This document shows positions 53,615 through 63,247 of a stretch of DNA of 64,000 nt, piece by piece (within the stretch, counting starts at the first letter, position 1; each line of letters opens with the position of its first letter). Origin of the DNA: Spirochaetota bacterium (GTDB lineage Bacteria; Spirochaetota; UBA4802; UBA5550); NCBI GenBank assembly GCA_025457915.1, contig JALOTL010000016.1:1-64000 (forward strand), in the 5' to 3' direction. The notes below the pieces were generated by a model, which saw only the letters and a program-made list of their open reading frames with translations, made no database searches and was not told where the DNA came from. A program made the position numbers and the translations under genes.

Positions 53615-56600
53615 TTACTTCTTTTCCACCTCGACGATAAACGGATCCGACCAGCCCTGGATGGTCGGTTCATACATGCACTCCATCCTCGCCGGCTTTA
53701 CCAGGAATTTTCCGGGTAGCTCGGCCCTTATTATATAGGCTACTTCGTATATCTCCCCCCTGGCCAGATTGGTGAAGAAAAAAACCATCCGGTTGTCCCA
53801 CCTTTCGGAATGCACGAAAGGCGTCTCGTCGTAAGCGCTGTTTTTAACAACCTCGAAACCCGAGGGAAGATAGTCCTCCATCACCATGTATTTGAAGCTG
53901 TCCGACGCGACGAACCTGAGCTTTACCAGCAGTTCGTCGCCGATTTTTATCTGCCTTTTTTCCTCGAGGCTCTGCGGGACCAGGTATTCGTTGTTCTTGA
54001 GGTCCCTCACCCTGGTAATGGCCGAGACCGCCCTCGTGATGCTTATTCCGTTGGATAGCGCCCTCAGACTGCCTGCTTCAGACTTGAATATCGACATTAT
54101 GCCCTTTTCCTTGAAATAAAGGGAGCCCTTCATCACAACATCAAAACTGGCGTCCGGCGAGGCGCCGTTCAATGCCTCCACCACGAACTCCGGTTTTTCC
54201 TTTCCGGATTTCAGCTCGATCTTTTTCTTCAAATTGCCCATGGATTTCCTGTCTTTCATATCGTACGACATGTCAGCCACATTCGAACCGTCCAGCGTGA
54301 ACCGGACTTTCCCGGTGGCCGCCGGAACCATGCCGGAGGTTTCAATGTACTTGCAGACGGCCATCATCACGCTGGATGTTTCCTTGGTTGAACCCCACGC
54401 GTCTCCTCTCGATCTTCTCGACAGCGAGCTTGCGGCCTGGGAGGCGAGGGTTGATTTGTTCCCGGATTCAACCAGAGCCGACAGCGCGTGGGCCGTCATT
54501 TCCACGTCCCCGCCGGGCCATCCCCAGCTCTGGCCAGCATCAGACTGCCAGTATATGCCCTTCTCGTCCTTCTTTACGCTGTCCAGGAGACGGTCCGAGT
54601 AATCCCTGCCGTCTCTTTTCAGGGATTCGGCCTTATCACCCGACAGGATCCCTTTCTTTTCAACATTGGCAATCGCCCTTACAAGGCATGAAAACTGGTA
54701 AGCGTTCGCAGGTTTCCTCTTCACGAGCTCTGCATACGCCGTTTCATTCCATTTCCCGAAAATGGAATAGACGTAAATCAGGTATGCAACCTGGTCTGAT
54801 TCTATTCCGGCGGGGCTTTTCAGTATCCTCCCCATAGCTTCTATCCCCCTGTTGCGGACCTCGAGGTCGATGGTGTATCCCATCGATGCCGCTATAGAGA
54901 GGGACTCCATCACGAACCCGGTAAGAAACTCATTGCCCCTGTCGCCGTACCACCAGCCCCAGGTGCCGTCGTCGTTCTGCATCTGCTGGACCCTTGACAG
55001 GCCTGTTTTAACCTTGTCCTCGAGATTCTTCTTGTACTTATCTGACACGAGCGCGTCGAATCCCTTCTGCCTCATGAGTTTCTGAAGAACGGCCGCGGGC
55101 AGGAACCTGTTCATGGTCTGCTCGATGCAGCCGTAAGGATACTTGCTGAGGAATTTCGCCGCCCTTACCATCTGGACTATCGGAGACGGGTTGAGGCTGA
55201 TGGTCATCTCTTCGGGAACGAACCTGAAATCATCCCCTGGCTTGAGAGGTGTCAGTGTGACCTTCCTGCCCGATGCCAGGTCCCCTATGCCGTACATTTT
55301 ATACGATACGCCCCGCTTTTCAACCGGTATGGAAAGCCTGAGGGCGTCCCTGGCGTCGCTGTCGGCCACGGCCCTGTATTCGGCCTTCACCTCTTTTTTT
55401 CCTGCCGGGACATTGTAATCATAGTAGTTCCTGACGGAGCCGTATGCCGGAAGGCTTATTGCAAGCTCACGGTCCGGTTTGTAAGCAGACCCGTCGATCT
55501 TGAACTCGGTATCGATTTTTTTAAGCCCGCGCTCCGTGTTGCTGTTGACTATGCCTATCAGTGAAACCGAATCCCCTTCCGTGAGGAACCTCGGCTTACC
55601 AATCCTCGCTATAAGGTCCTGCGTTACGAGAAATTTATGAATGTTCTCACCGACCCTTCCTTCAAGGTCGTGCCCGCGCGCCGTGAGCCTCCAGGTCGTC
55701 AGGTTGTCCGGCAATATAAATTCCACCGAGGCGAAGCCCTTTTCATCCGTCCTGATGTTCGCCTTCCAGAAGGCGGTGTCGTCGAATTTTTCCCTGACTT
55801 TGACCTTCCCGTCCTTCCCGGCGCCGGCGAGAAGCGTTATTGGATAGGAATAGCTGGTGACGACCCAGTTTGTTATCCTGGAATAGAAGTATCCCTGCAT
55901 TTTAGGGGTGTGGTCGTACCTGATCTGGTAAATGGCCTCGTCAACCGCCGCCAGGGAAAGGTCGGCTTTTACGGGCCTGCCCTTGCCGTCCGTGGCCTTT
56001 ATTTCGATCCTGGCCTTATCTCCGGGTTTGTATTTCTGCTCAGCGGTTTTCAACTCCAGCCGCAGCCGCGTGTCTTTAACGGGAAGCGTTATCTCGACGC
56101 TGTTCGCGTACAGCGCCCTTTTTCTCTGCATGGTTGCGGTGAGAAAAAGATTGGGCGCGTAGGCGCTTTTTATGTTGAATTTAACCGGAACGATGTTGCC
56201 GTTCATTTTCACGACCCTGTGCTCGTATACGTCCCTTCCCTCGAGAGTGATGCAGACATATGAATCGGTAAACCTGCTCTTCAAAATGCATGTCACTTCC
56301 TGGGGCCTGCTCAGGCTGGTCACGTTCAGGGACACCTCAAGGTTTTTCAGCCGCGAAGAAACGTTGAAGCCGGAATCGCTGTAGATCCAGATCACCCTCG
56401 AGGCCGTTATCGGATTTTCCTTCCTGTCCGTCGCTCTCGCCACCAGGTCGAATTCCCCGTAAGCGGACATCTTTTTCGGGAGTTTCAGGAGCGCGAAACC
56501 CTTCGCGTCAGTGGTGACCCTGTCGGTGTAGACCGGGTTTTTATCATGCACGTAAACCCTCTGCCAGGGTTTCCAGAGATACCTGAAAAGCTCGACGTTT

Positions 56601-58969
56601 ACCGTGGCCCTGACGGGCTTGCCGGCCTGGTTCAGCGTCAGGACTTCTATCTCCTTCTCCTCCCTGTCGGAGAAAAAATTCTGCCTGGGGTTTATCTTGA
56701 TGTAGAACTCGCCCCTTCCCACCCTTATCTTTTTTATCGACGTGATTGTCACGTTGGACTTGTCCGTCACGGAAGCCTCGAGAGTGATCTCCCTATCGTA
56801 GGGCAGGCTGCCGGCCGATATCCCGAGAACGGCAATGCCGTTGTCGTCCACGTATTTTTCACCCTCAAGTTTGATCTTGCTGTAATACTGTTCAGATTCG
56901 GTCTCCTCTTCCCACCAGTATCTTGAATCCGCGTCCCGGAGCTTGGTCTCGTAGAACCTGTACTTCACCAGCGCCCCCTTCAATGGAGCGCCGAAAAAGT
57001 ACTTTGCCTCGACCTTGAATTCGGCAGTGTCGCCGTTTATGAAGTAATCCCTTGATGGAGTTATGTCGATCTTGAATTCAGGCTTCCTGTACTGCTCGGC
57101 ATAGAATCTCCCGGAAGCATAAAGGTTGTTCTTGGTAGGCCCGGTCCTGATCTCATATTCGCCCAGGTTGATCTCGGGAGAGAGCTTGATCCTGGAGCTG
57201 GCGGTGCCCCATTCGTCCAGGAAGAGTGTGCCCTCATCGACCGTCTTTCCCATGTCGATGTTTTCTATCCTGTAGTAAATTCTTTCGTTCTTTAGAGGCA
57301 CATATCTGGCGTCCCTCTTTTTTCCGATGACCTTGTAAAAAACCGTGTCGCCTGCCCTGTAGACGGGCCTGTCGGTGTATATGAAATACCTGTTCACCTC
57401 TTTTCGGAACGATGTTGACGATCCGGAACTGCATATGGCGTAGCTACCGTCAGGACCGATTGCGAGCACGGAAAGATACATGCCGGACGCTGTGTTTTTC
57501 TGAAACACGCCGTCTGCGTCGGTCTCGCCGCTCGAGATAATTTTAATCGGAAGCTCTTCGATTCTCTGCGGGGGAGTGAACCTCTTCTTTTTCTTCTTGT
57601 CGCTCTTTTCGGGAGTGGAATCAAAAACGGCTATCTTCGCCCTTCCGGTGGGGCTGTTGTCGATCAAATTCGTTACATACACGAATACCGATCCCGGCGA
57701 GCGCTTTACCACCGATCCGATCGAGGTCACGGTGAAAAATTTCCTGCTGATGATCCTTCCAGGGCCGGACACCTCAACGCAGTATCCGCCCGTAGCGAGC
57801 GGATTCTTTATTTCAAGCGACTGGTATTTCCATTCGTACGGCCGGAAATCGTTGATGGACTCTTCCCATCTTGCCACCCTGGCGAACCCCTCCTTCTGGG
57901 GATCCATGACCGAAGGATTGCCTCCGCCGCGCAAAAAGACGTCTATTGGAACCTTGTATATTGTGACCCTGACGCTCTCAAGCCTGAAGCTCTTCAGGTT
58001 GAACTCCAGCTTGTTTCCGGGAGCGAAGGTGTAGCGGTGCGTATACACCTCGATCTGCGGCTCTTTCGGCTTTACGGTGAAATTTACCGAATCCCTGCTC
58101 ACGCCCTCGGCAATATTAATGGCCTGGGATTCGAGCGCATGGAAACCCTCATGTGTTATCTTCAGCCTGTAGTAGCCCGGCTTGACGTCCTCGAGCCTGA
58201 AGGCCCCGTCCTGGTATGTCACGGCGGAATAGGTGACGTTCCCGGCCGCGGTCACGTTCATGTTGATGGCGGGCGCATCGATGCCCTCGATCTTTATCTT
58301 GCCGGATATCACGGCGGGCCTGATCATCATCATCGGGAGATTGAAGCCCTCGCCGGTTTTTATGTCCTTCAGCCTAGCGGTCTCCGTGATGTATCCGTTT
58401 TTGGAAAAAGTCGCGGTATACCCTCCCCCGGTAAGCTTTTTGAAGACGTACTTTCCGCCCTGGTCAGTGACGGTCGTGAGGGGTTTTTCACCAGGCTCGA
58501 AATATTCGTATCCCTTTTTTACGCTTACGTCGACGCCCGCCAGCGGCGAGCCCCTGGAGTCCCTGACGACGCCGGACAGGACCGCTTCCTTTTCGAGGGT
58601 GATCGACTGGGTGCCTTCGGATATCACCCCGGTCGACCTGTAAGTGACGTATCCGTCAGCCGAAACCTCTATGACGTATTTTATGTGGGGTATGAAATCA
58701 TCTATGCTGAAATTCCCGGAGGAATCCGATTCACGCAGATAGTATCCGAGGCCCATGTTCGCGTTTTTAATCTCAACCCTGGCCCCCTTTACTCCCCTGC
58801 CGGTGGACGACTCAACGACCCTTCCTTCTATAACGGATTTTGAGGGAAGCTTTTTCCCTCCATCCTCGAAAATTGTAAGTCCGTCCACGGTTTTTCTGGA
58901 ACCCGGAGTGGAACATGCGGCCGCGAAACAGGCCGCAAGAATGATGAAAATAAAATATGACTTTTTCAT
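53615..58969 (-). CDS. Alpha-2-macroglobulin family lipoprotein with thioester
   Basis: A 1784-residue lipoprotein (ATG 58969 after GGGGGTGG; lipobox AAAC about residue 19). Three carboxypeptidase-regulatory-like Ig domains come first (about 45-110, 130-200, 215-285), followed by the MG-domain stack, the bait region, and the thioester domain with YGCIEQTMNRF, whose cysteine is about residue 1281. A helical toroid and receptor-like end follow. Bacterial macroglobulins are thought to trap attacking proteases in the periplasm and often sit beside a penicillin-binding protein gene, as here. It is the central gene of a tight minus-strand run. Confidence 0.92.
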   Translation of the reverse strand: MKKSYFIFIILAACFAAACSTPGSRKTVDGLTIFEDGGKKLPSKSVIEGRVVESSTGRGVKGARVEIKNANMGLGYYLRESDSSGNFSIDDFIPHIKYVIEVSADGYVTYRSTGVISEGTQSITLEKEAVLSGVVRDSRGSPLAGVDVSVKKGYEYFEPGEKPLTTVTDQGGKYVFKKLTGGGYTATFSKNGYITETARLKDIKTGEGFNLPMMMIRPAVISGKIKIEGIDAPAINMNVTAAGNVTYSAVTYQDGAFRLEDVKPGYYRLKITHEGFHALESQAINIAEGVSRDSVNFTVKPKEPQIEVYTHRYTFAPGNKLEFNLKSFRLESVRVTIYKVPIDVFLRGGGNPSVMDPQKEGFARVARWEESINDFRPYEWKYQSLEIKNPLATGGYCVEVSGPGRIISRKFFTVTSIGSVVKRSPGSVFVYVTNLIDNSPTGRAKIAVFDSTPEKSDKKKKKRFTPPQRIEELPIKIISSGETDADGVFQKNTASGMYLSVLAIGPDGSYAICSSGSSTSFRKEVNRYFIYTDRPVYRAGDTVFYKVIGKKRDARYVPLKNERIYYRIENIDMGKTVDEGTLFLDEWGTASSRIKLSPEINLGEYEIRTGPTKNNLYASGRFYAEQYRKPEFKIDITPSRDYFINGDTAEFKVEAKYFFGAPLKGALVKYRFYETKLRDADSRYWWEEETESEQYYSKIKLEGEKYVDDNGIAVLGISAGSLPYDREITLEASVTDKSNVTITSIKKIRVGRGEFYIKINPRQNFFSDREEKEIEVLTLNQAGKPVRATVNVELFRYLWKPWQRVYVHDKNPVYTDRVTTDAKGFALLKLPKKMSAYGEFDLVARATDRKENPITASRVIWIYSDSGFNVSSRLKNLEVSLNVTSLSRPQEVTCILKSRFTDSYVCITLEGRDVYEHRVVKMNGNIVPVKFNIKSAYAPNLFLTATMQRKRALYANSVEITLPVKDTRLRLELKTAEQKYKPGDKARIEIKATDGKGRPVKADLSLAAVDEAIYQIRYDHTPKMQGYFYSRITNWVVTSYSYPITLLAGAGKDGKVKVREKFDDTAFWKANIRTDEKGFASVEFILPDNLTTWRLTARGHDLEGRVGENIHKFLVTQDLIARIGKPRFLTEGDSVSLIGIVNSNTERGLKKIDTEFKIDGSAYKPDRELAISLPAYGSVRNYYDYNVPAGKKEVKAEYRAVADSDARDALRLSIPVEKRGVSYKMYGIGDLASGRKVTLTPLKPGDDFRFVPEEMTISLNPSPIVQMVRAAKFLSKYPYGCIEQTMNRFLPAAVLQKLMRQKGFDALVSDKYKKNLEDKVKTGLSRVQQMQNDDGTWGWWYGDRGNEFLTGFVMESLSIAASMGYTIDLEVRNRGIEAMGRILKSPAGIESDQVAYLIYVYSIFGKWNETAYAELVKRKPANAYQFSCLVRAIANVEKKGILSGDKAESLKRDGRDYSDRLLDSVKKDEKGIYWQSDAGQSWGWPGGDVEMTAHALSALVESGNKSTLASQAASSLSRRSRGDAWGSTKETSSVMMAVCKYIETSGMVPAATGKVRFTLDGSNVADMSYDMKDRKSMGNLKKKIELKSGKEKPEFVVEALNGASPDASFDVVMKGSLYFKEKGIMSIFKSEAGSLRALSNGISITRAVSAITRVRDLKNNEYLVPQSLEEKRQIKIGDELLVKLRFVASDSFKYMVMEDYLPSGFEVVKNSAYDETPFVHSERWDNRMVFFFTNLARGEIYEVAYIIRAELPGKFLVKPARMECMYEPTIQGWSDPFIVEVEKK

Positions 58970-58982
58970 AACCACCCCCGAA

Positions 58983-59576
58983 CTATTTTATGGTCACGGC
59001 CCTGAAGGCCGAATACTGGCATTGCCCTTTCCCGGAAAACCCGCGCAGCTTCGATGAACACCTCAATTCCGATGGAACAAGGATGGAATCGCCCTTCCCA
59101 TCGCACGATTCAACGACCCCGAAACTCGCCACGTCTATTACTGTAACGTCCTCCACCGGATACGGCTGGGTCGTGACGGTTATGATTATCTCCGCGTCGG
59201 CGACCTCGCTTATGTCCAGCGGCCTGGATCTTTCATCCCTCCTGAGCGCCCCGGCAAGATAGTCCCTGAGGACGCGGCTTATATCCGGCGACCCGTGGAC
59301 GAATGACCCGTAGCAACCCCTTACTTTCCCGCCCTTTTTCAGCGTGACGAACATCCCGAACCTGCCGAAAAAATCCGGCGTTTTTAAATGCCTGTTTCCC
59401 ATGCTTCCCTGCGACAGGAATTTAAACGCGCACGAGCGAAGCCATTCGACCATCTCTTTCGCTTCGGCGCTTTTCCCGAATTTCCTCCATTCATCAAGTC
59501 CGTCATCGCCGGATAAGGGCCCTGCAGCGAGAGCCATTGTTAAAATCATTATAATTGCTTTCCGAAGTCCCGCCAT
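58983..59576 (-). CDS. Exported AMMECR1-domain protein
   Basis: A 197-residue protein with a signal peptide (MAGLRKAIIMILTMALAAG, cleavage near PLSGDD). The rest matches the AMMECR1 fold pattern: GMFVTLKKGGKVRGCYGS (about 74-91), AGALRRDERSRPLDISEVAD (about 108-127), and IITVTTQPYPVEDV (about 131-144). AMMECR1 proteins are usually cytosolic with unknown activity, so an exported one in an envelope operon is unusual. It lies 4 bp after the VanW gene and 13 bp before the macroglobulin start. Confidence 0.75.
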   Translation of the reverse strand: MAGLRKAIIMILTMALAAGPLSGDDGLDEWRKFGKSAEAKEMVEWLRSCAFKFLSQGSMGNRHLKTPDFFGRFGMFVTLKKGGKVRGCYGSFVHGSPDISRVLRDYLAGALRRDERSRPLDISEVADAEIIITVTTQPYPVEDVTVIDVASFGVVESCDGKGDSILVPSELRCSSKLRGFSGKGQCQYSAFRAVTIK

Positions 59577-59580
59577 ATCG

Positions 59581-60324
59581 CTAACGCACGCATACCCCGC
59601 GGTCAGCCGGCATGGGGTCTTTCAATCCGTTCCTGACGGGAGGATAATAATCCTTGTACAACAGCCTGGTTTCCACGAGCCTGGCGCCGAAAAATTTTTT
59701 TCTATATACATGGACGGAAAAACCCTGCCTTATCCTTTCCCGGTCATCTTCAAGCGGGAGCGGAAGGTCTTCCTCTTCCGTCGTTATCTCGTATTTGAAT
59801 GGAGTTTCTCCCGGCGCCATGATTTCCACGGTCAGGCTTTTGTCGTTAATGGAGGTCATGATGGTGAGCGGCCTTCCGGATGAGTTTTTCATCCTCAGGT
59901 CTTTTTTCCCGTACTTTATCGTCGCGTCCAGGCCGGGCGGCACGTAGCTGACCGGCTTGAAATGCCTGTGCCTTTCAACTATATCGCCACCGGATAGAAG
60001 CAGCGCGTTAAACAGCGTGGATGAGACCTGGCAGAGACCGCCGCCCGGCTCCATTCTCACGTCATCGCGGTAGAGCACCCTGCCGTTTAAATAGCCGTTC
60101 GCTGTGGATCCCTCGCCGACAATTTCATTGAATGAAAAAACCGCCCCGGGCGATATGACCGACCCGTTCAATCTCAGGCAGGCTATTGAAATGTTTTTTT
60201 TAACCGCTTCGTCCTGGTCCGAAATTGAGGTTGTATATGAAGAAAGAACCACCTGCTCTCCCCGCGGCGCGCTAAAAACCGCGGCGGAGGACGCCAGGAT
60301 AAAAATTATGATTATTTTTATCAT
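59581..60324 (-). CDS. VanW-family exported protein
   Basis: A 247-residue protein with a signal peptide (to about 19). The VanW core is clear: LNGSVISPGAVFSFNEIVG (about 52-70), MEPGGGLCQVSSTLFNALLLSG (about 91-112), VERHRHFKPVSYVPPGLDATI (about 116-136) and MKNSSGRPL. VanW was named from vancomycin resistance clusters and is linked to cell-wall modification; its reaction is unknown. It begins 38 bp after the small exported gene and leads into the AMMECR1 and macroglobulin genes. Confidence 0.88.
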   Translation of the reverse strand: MIKIIIIFILASSAAVFSAPRGEQVVLSSYTTSISDQDEAVKKNISIACLRLNGSVISPGAVFSFNEIVGEGSTANGYLNGRVLYRDDVRMEPGGGLCQVSSTLFNALLLSGGDIVERHRHFKPVSYVPPGLDATIKYGKKDLRMKNSSGRPLTIMTSINDKSLTVEIMAPGETPFKYEITTEEEDLPLPLEDDRERIRQGFSVHVYRKKFFGARLVETRLLYKDYYPPVRNGLKDPMPADRGVCVR

Positions 60325-60362
60325 GCCGCGACCATGACTATTAATACCGCATACACGGGCCT

Positions 60363-60842
60363 TTATTTGCTTTCAAAAAATTCCCTTATTCCCTTCATCT
60401 TTTCCTCGAAAACCATGGAAAAATAAATCTCTTTCAGGCTGCATCCTCCCCTGGATCCGTCCATTTCGAATTCGATGAAGAGATTATATATCTGCGCGTC
60501 TTTCGTTTCATCCATGACAATGAAGAACGCAAAAACCCCGCCCGAAGAATAAAACCTTATCCTGTTCATCCTGACGCCGTGTTTCTTGCAGTCATAATAA
60601 AAAAGGCCGAACCTGTCGAGAAGCCTGATGCCCGACCCGCCCCTTTTTATCATGCCGCCAAGGCATTCCCTTATTCTTTTTTCCTGTTCCGGATTGTCGT
60701 TTATGGCCCTGGAAAGAAAAGCCGAGCAGTATTCCTTCAGCTCGCCCTCCGACATCTTGGCCTCGGCCCAGGAACAGAAAAAAACCGCGGTCAGGAAAAA
60801 AGCAGCCAGGGACGCCTTCGCGGAAGTTTGCTTTGAAATCAT
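60363..60842 (-). CDS. Small exported protein of unknown function
   Basis: A 159-residue protein with a signal peptide (hydrophobic about 10-25, cleavage near SWAEA). The mature part is mixed alpha/beta, with three cysteines (EYCSAFL, RECLGG, DCKKHG) plus one near the C-terminus (GCSLKE). It is the first gene of the minus-strand envelope run and is divergent from the PBP1A gene across only 65 bp, so the two must share a promoter region. No family is recognised. Confidence 0.6.
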   Translation of the reverse strand: MISKQTSAKASLAAFFLTAVFFCSWAEAKMSEGELKEYCSAFLSRAINDNPEQEKRIRECLGGMIKRGGSGIRLLDRFGLFYYDCKKHGVRMNRIRFYSSGGVFAFFIVMDETKDAQIYNLFIEFEMDGSRGGCSLKEIYFSMVFEEKMKGIREFFESK

Positions 60843-60907
60843 CGGCCGATTGCCCCTGTTATAAAAATATCTTGCATCTTGAATATCGTTATGTTATTTA
60901 ACACAGC

Positions 60908-63241
60908 ATGGGCAATAAAACAAGATATTTTTTCTTAGCCTTGATGGCCTTTATTGCCGTGGTCCCCTTTTTCTACATCGTTTACGGCTACAAGAAAAGC
61001 TACGACGTCATCCGGAAGGGCATAGAATATCAGCCGTATCTCGCTACAAGAATTTATGACGTCAACGGAGAGCTCATATCCGAGCTCTTTTATGAGAACC
61101 GGAGCATAACCGACATAAAAAGCATCCCGCCGCACGTGATACAGGCCTTCCTCGCCGCCGAAGACCAGAACTTCTATTCTCACGGGGGCATGGATTTCAT
61201 CGGCATCGGCAGGGCGCTCATAATTGACGTACTGTCCGGTTATTTCAAGCAGGGAGGCTCGACGATAACCCAGCAGCTGGTGAAGCAGCTGTATACAAAA
61301 AGCGAGAAAACCTTCTCCAGAAAAATCATCGAGCTCTTTCTTACCAGGGAATTCGAAAAAAAATTCGATAAAAATGAAATCCTGCAGATGTACTTCAACC
61401 AGGTTTATTTCGGACACGGGGTGTTCGGGATTGGCGCAGCTTCCAGGTTCTATTTTGACAAGGATGTTGAAAACCTGGGATACATCGAGGCCGCGCTTCT
61501 CGCCGGCATCCCGCCGGCCCCCGGCAGGTATTCGCCGATTAAAAATGTAAGGCTTTCCTTCAACAGGCACATGCAGATCATAAGAAACATGATAAACGCA
61601 GGATACGTGGACAGGGACGACGCCCTTGTAAAATTCGGACAGTTCTGGGAAAAATATTCCGACGACCTGAAGCTCAAGTTCCAGGACCTCGGTGTAAGAA
61701 ACATTTCAAACGACCGGGCGCCACATTTCACCGAGCACATAAGACGAATGCTGGTCGAGAAATACGGCGAGGAGGCCGCTTACTCCGCGGGAATGAAAAT
61801 CCATACCACCCTCGACCTGAGGCACCAGGCCGCGGCCGAGGCCGCGATAAGGGAAGGGCTGGAACGTCAGAACGAAGTCGCGTCGCGGTTCAATTCCGAT
61901 ATCATAAACAATGCGGACATAAGCATGCTTAGAAAAGACAGGCAGCTGAAAAAAATCCCGGCAATCAGGCGCGGCACGGAAAAAAAATTTCTCAAGGAAT
62001 TCAGGGGGGAGGCCCTCGAGGAAGCCCTGTTTGCATCCCAGCTCTTCGGTCTTTCCTCGATGGAGGACGCCATCTCCGGCTATTCGGACGAATTTGAAAA
62101 ATTCGCCCAATCGGCAAGAGTCGAGGGCGCGCTTATCGCGATAGACCCGGCGGACGGCTCCATAACAGCGATGGTCGGGGGAGGAGATTTTCATTCCGAA
62201 AACCAGATAAACAGGGCAGTCCAGTGCACCAGGCAGCCCGGCTCCTCATTCAAGGCATTCGTATACGGCGCTGGCATCGAAACCGGCCAGATCACCCCCG
62301 CGACCGCATTTCTGGACGCGCCGATCATATTCAAGGACAGAAAAAAAACATGGTCGCCTTCGAATTATGAAAAGAGTTTCCAGGGAAAGGTGCTGGCCAG
62401 AAAAGCATTCGCCATGTCTCTCAACATCGTTTCCGTATTGATTCTCGAAAAAATAGGCATCAACACGGTATCCGGGTTCGCGTCAAAGATGATGAAGATA
62501 CCGGCATCCAGGTTTGAGCTGGATCCGACCCTTGCCCTCGGCACCACGGAGCTTTCGCCCCTTGAAATGGCCCGGGGCTTCGCGGTCATAGCCAACAGGG
62601 GGAAAAACGTCACCCCCCATTCCATCCGGTACATCGAGGACAAAGCGGGTAAAAGGATATATTCAGGTCCGGGACAGTCGGCTGAAAAAATCATATCGGA
62701 AGATACCGCGTTCCTTCTTACCAGCCTTCTTCGCGAGGTGGTAGATCGGGGCACGGCGGCCTCTGCGGTGCGAAAGGGCGCTGGTTTTCATCTGCCGGCA
62801 GCCGGGAAAACCGGCACCAACACGGATTTCCGCGACGCATGGTTCGTCGGGTTTACGCCGGATCTTGTCGCCGCCGTATGGATGGGATGCGATTCCCAGA
62901 AATTTTCCCTAGGACGGGGCCAGAGCGGATCCGTCGCGTCCGCGCCGGTATGGGGAAAATTCATGAGCGGGATTTACAGGTTCAGAAAGCCCTCGAGGTT
63001 CCCTACGCAGCCCCCAGAAATTAAAAGCGTAAAAATCTGTTTAAAAACCGGGCTCGTCCCCCTCGGCGACTGTCCAACAACGACAGAATACTTCATCAAT
63101 GGCACGGAGCCAAGGACAATCTGCAATTCCGACCACAGCGATATGATAAGCATATTCGACCAGATAAAAAAATCAAAGCAGGAAATGAAGGACAGGATAA
63201 AGTTAAACATAGACAGCGAGCAAATAAATACGGAAGAGTGA
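60908..63241 (+). CDS. Class A penicillin-binding protein (PBP1A-like)
   Basis: A 777-residue bifunctional peptidoglycan synthase. The membrane anchor is at about 8-27. The glycosyltransferase-51 domain shows AAEDQNFYSHGG (83-94, catalytic Glu85) and QGGSTITQQLVKQL (115-128). The transpeptidase domain has SxxK at Ser446-Lys449, SLN near 497, and KTGT at 634-637. It ends with an acidic and lysine-rich tail. Divergent from the VanW/macroglobulin run, it resembles the pbpC-macroglobulin pairing of other bacteria, but the sequence is of the PBP1A type. Confidence 0.95.
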   Translation: MGNKTRYFFLALMAFIAVVPFFYIVYGYKKSYDVIRKGIEYQPYLATRIYDVNGELISELFYENRSITDIKSIPPHVIQAFLAAEDQNFYSHGGMDFIGIGRALIIDVLSGYFKQGGSTITQQLVKQLYTKSEKTFSRKIIELFLTREFEKKFDKNEILQMYFNQVYFGHGVFGIGAASRFYFDKDVENLGYIEAALLAGIPPAPGRYSPIKNVRLSFNRHMQIIRNMINAGYVDRDDALVKFGQFWEKYSDDLKLKFQDLGVRNISNDRAPHFTEHIRRMLVEKYGEEAAYSAGMKIHTTLDLRHQAAAEAAIREGLERQNEVASRFNSDIINNADISMLRKDRQLKKIPAIRRGTEKKFLKEFRGEALEEALFASQLFGLSSMEDAISGYSDEFEKFAQSARVEGALIAIDPADGSITAMVGGGDFHSENQINRAVQCTRQPGSSFKAFVYGAGIETGQITPATAFLDAPIIFKDRKKTWSPSNYEKSFQGKVLARKAFAMSLNIVSVLILEKIGINTVSGFASKMMKIPASRFELDPTLALGTTELSPLEMARGFAVIANRGKNVTPHSIRYIEDKAGKRIYSGPGQSAEKIISEDTAFLLTSLLREVVDRGTAASAVRKGAGFHLPAAGKTGTNTDFRDAWFVGFTPDLVAAVWMGCDSQKFSLGRGQSGSVASAPVWGKFMSGIYRFRKPSRFPTQPPEIKSVKICLKTGLVPLGDCPTTTEYFINGTEPRTICNSDHSDMISIFDQIKKSKQEMKDRIKLNIDSEQINTEE

Positions 63242-63247
63242 GATCAA

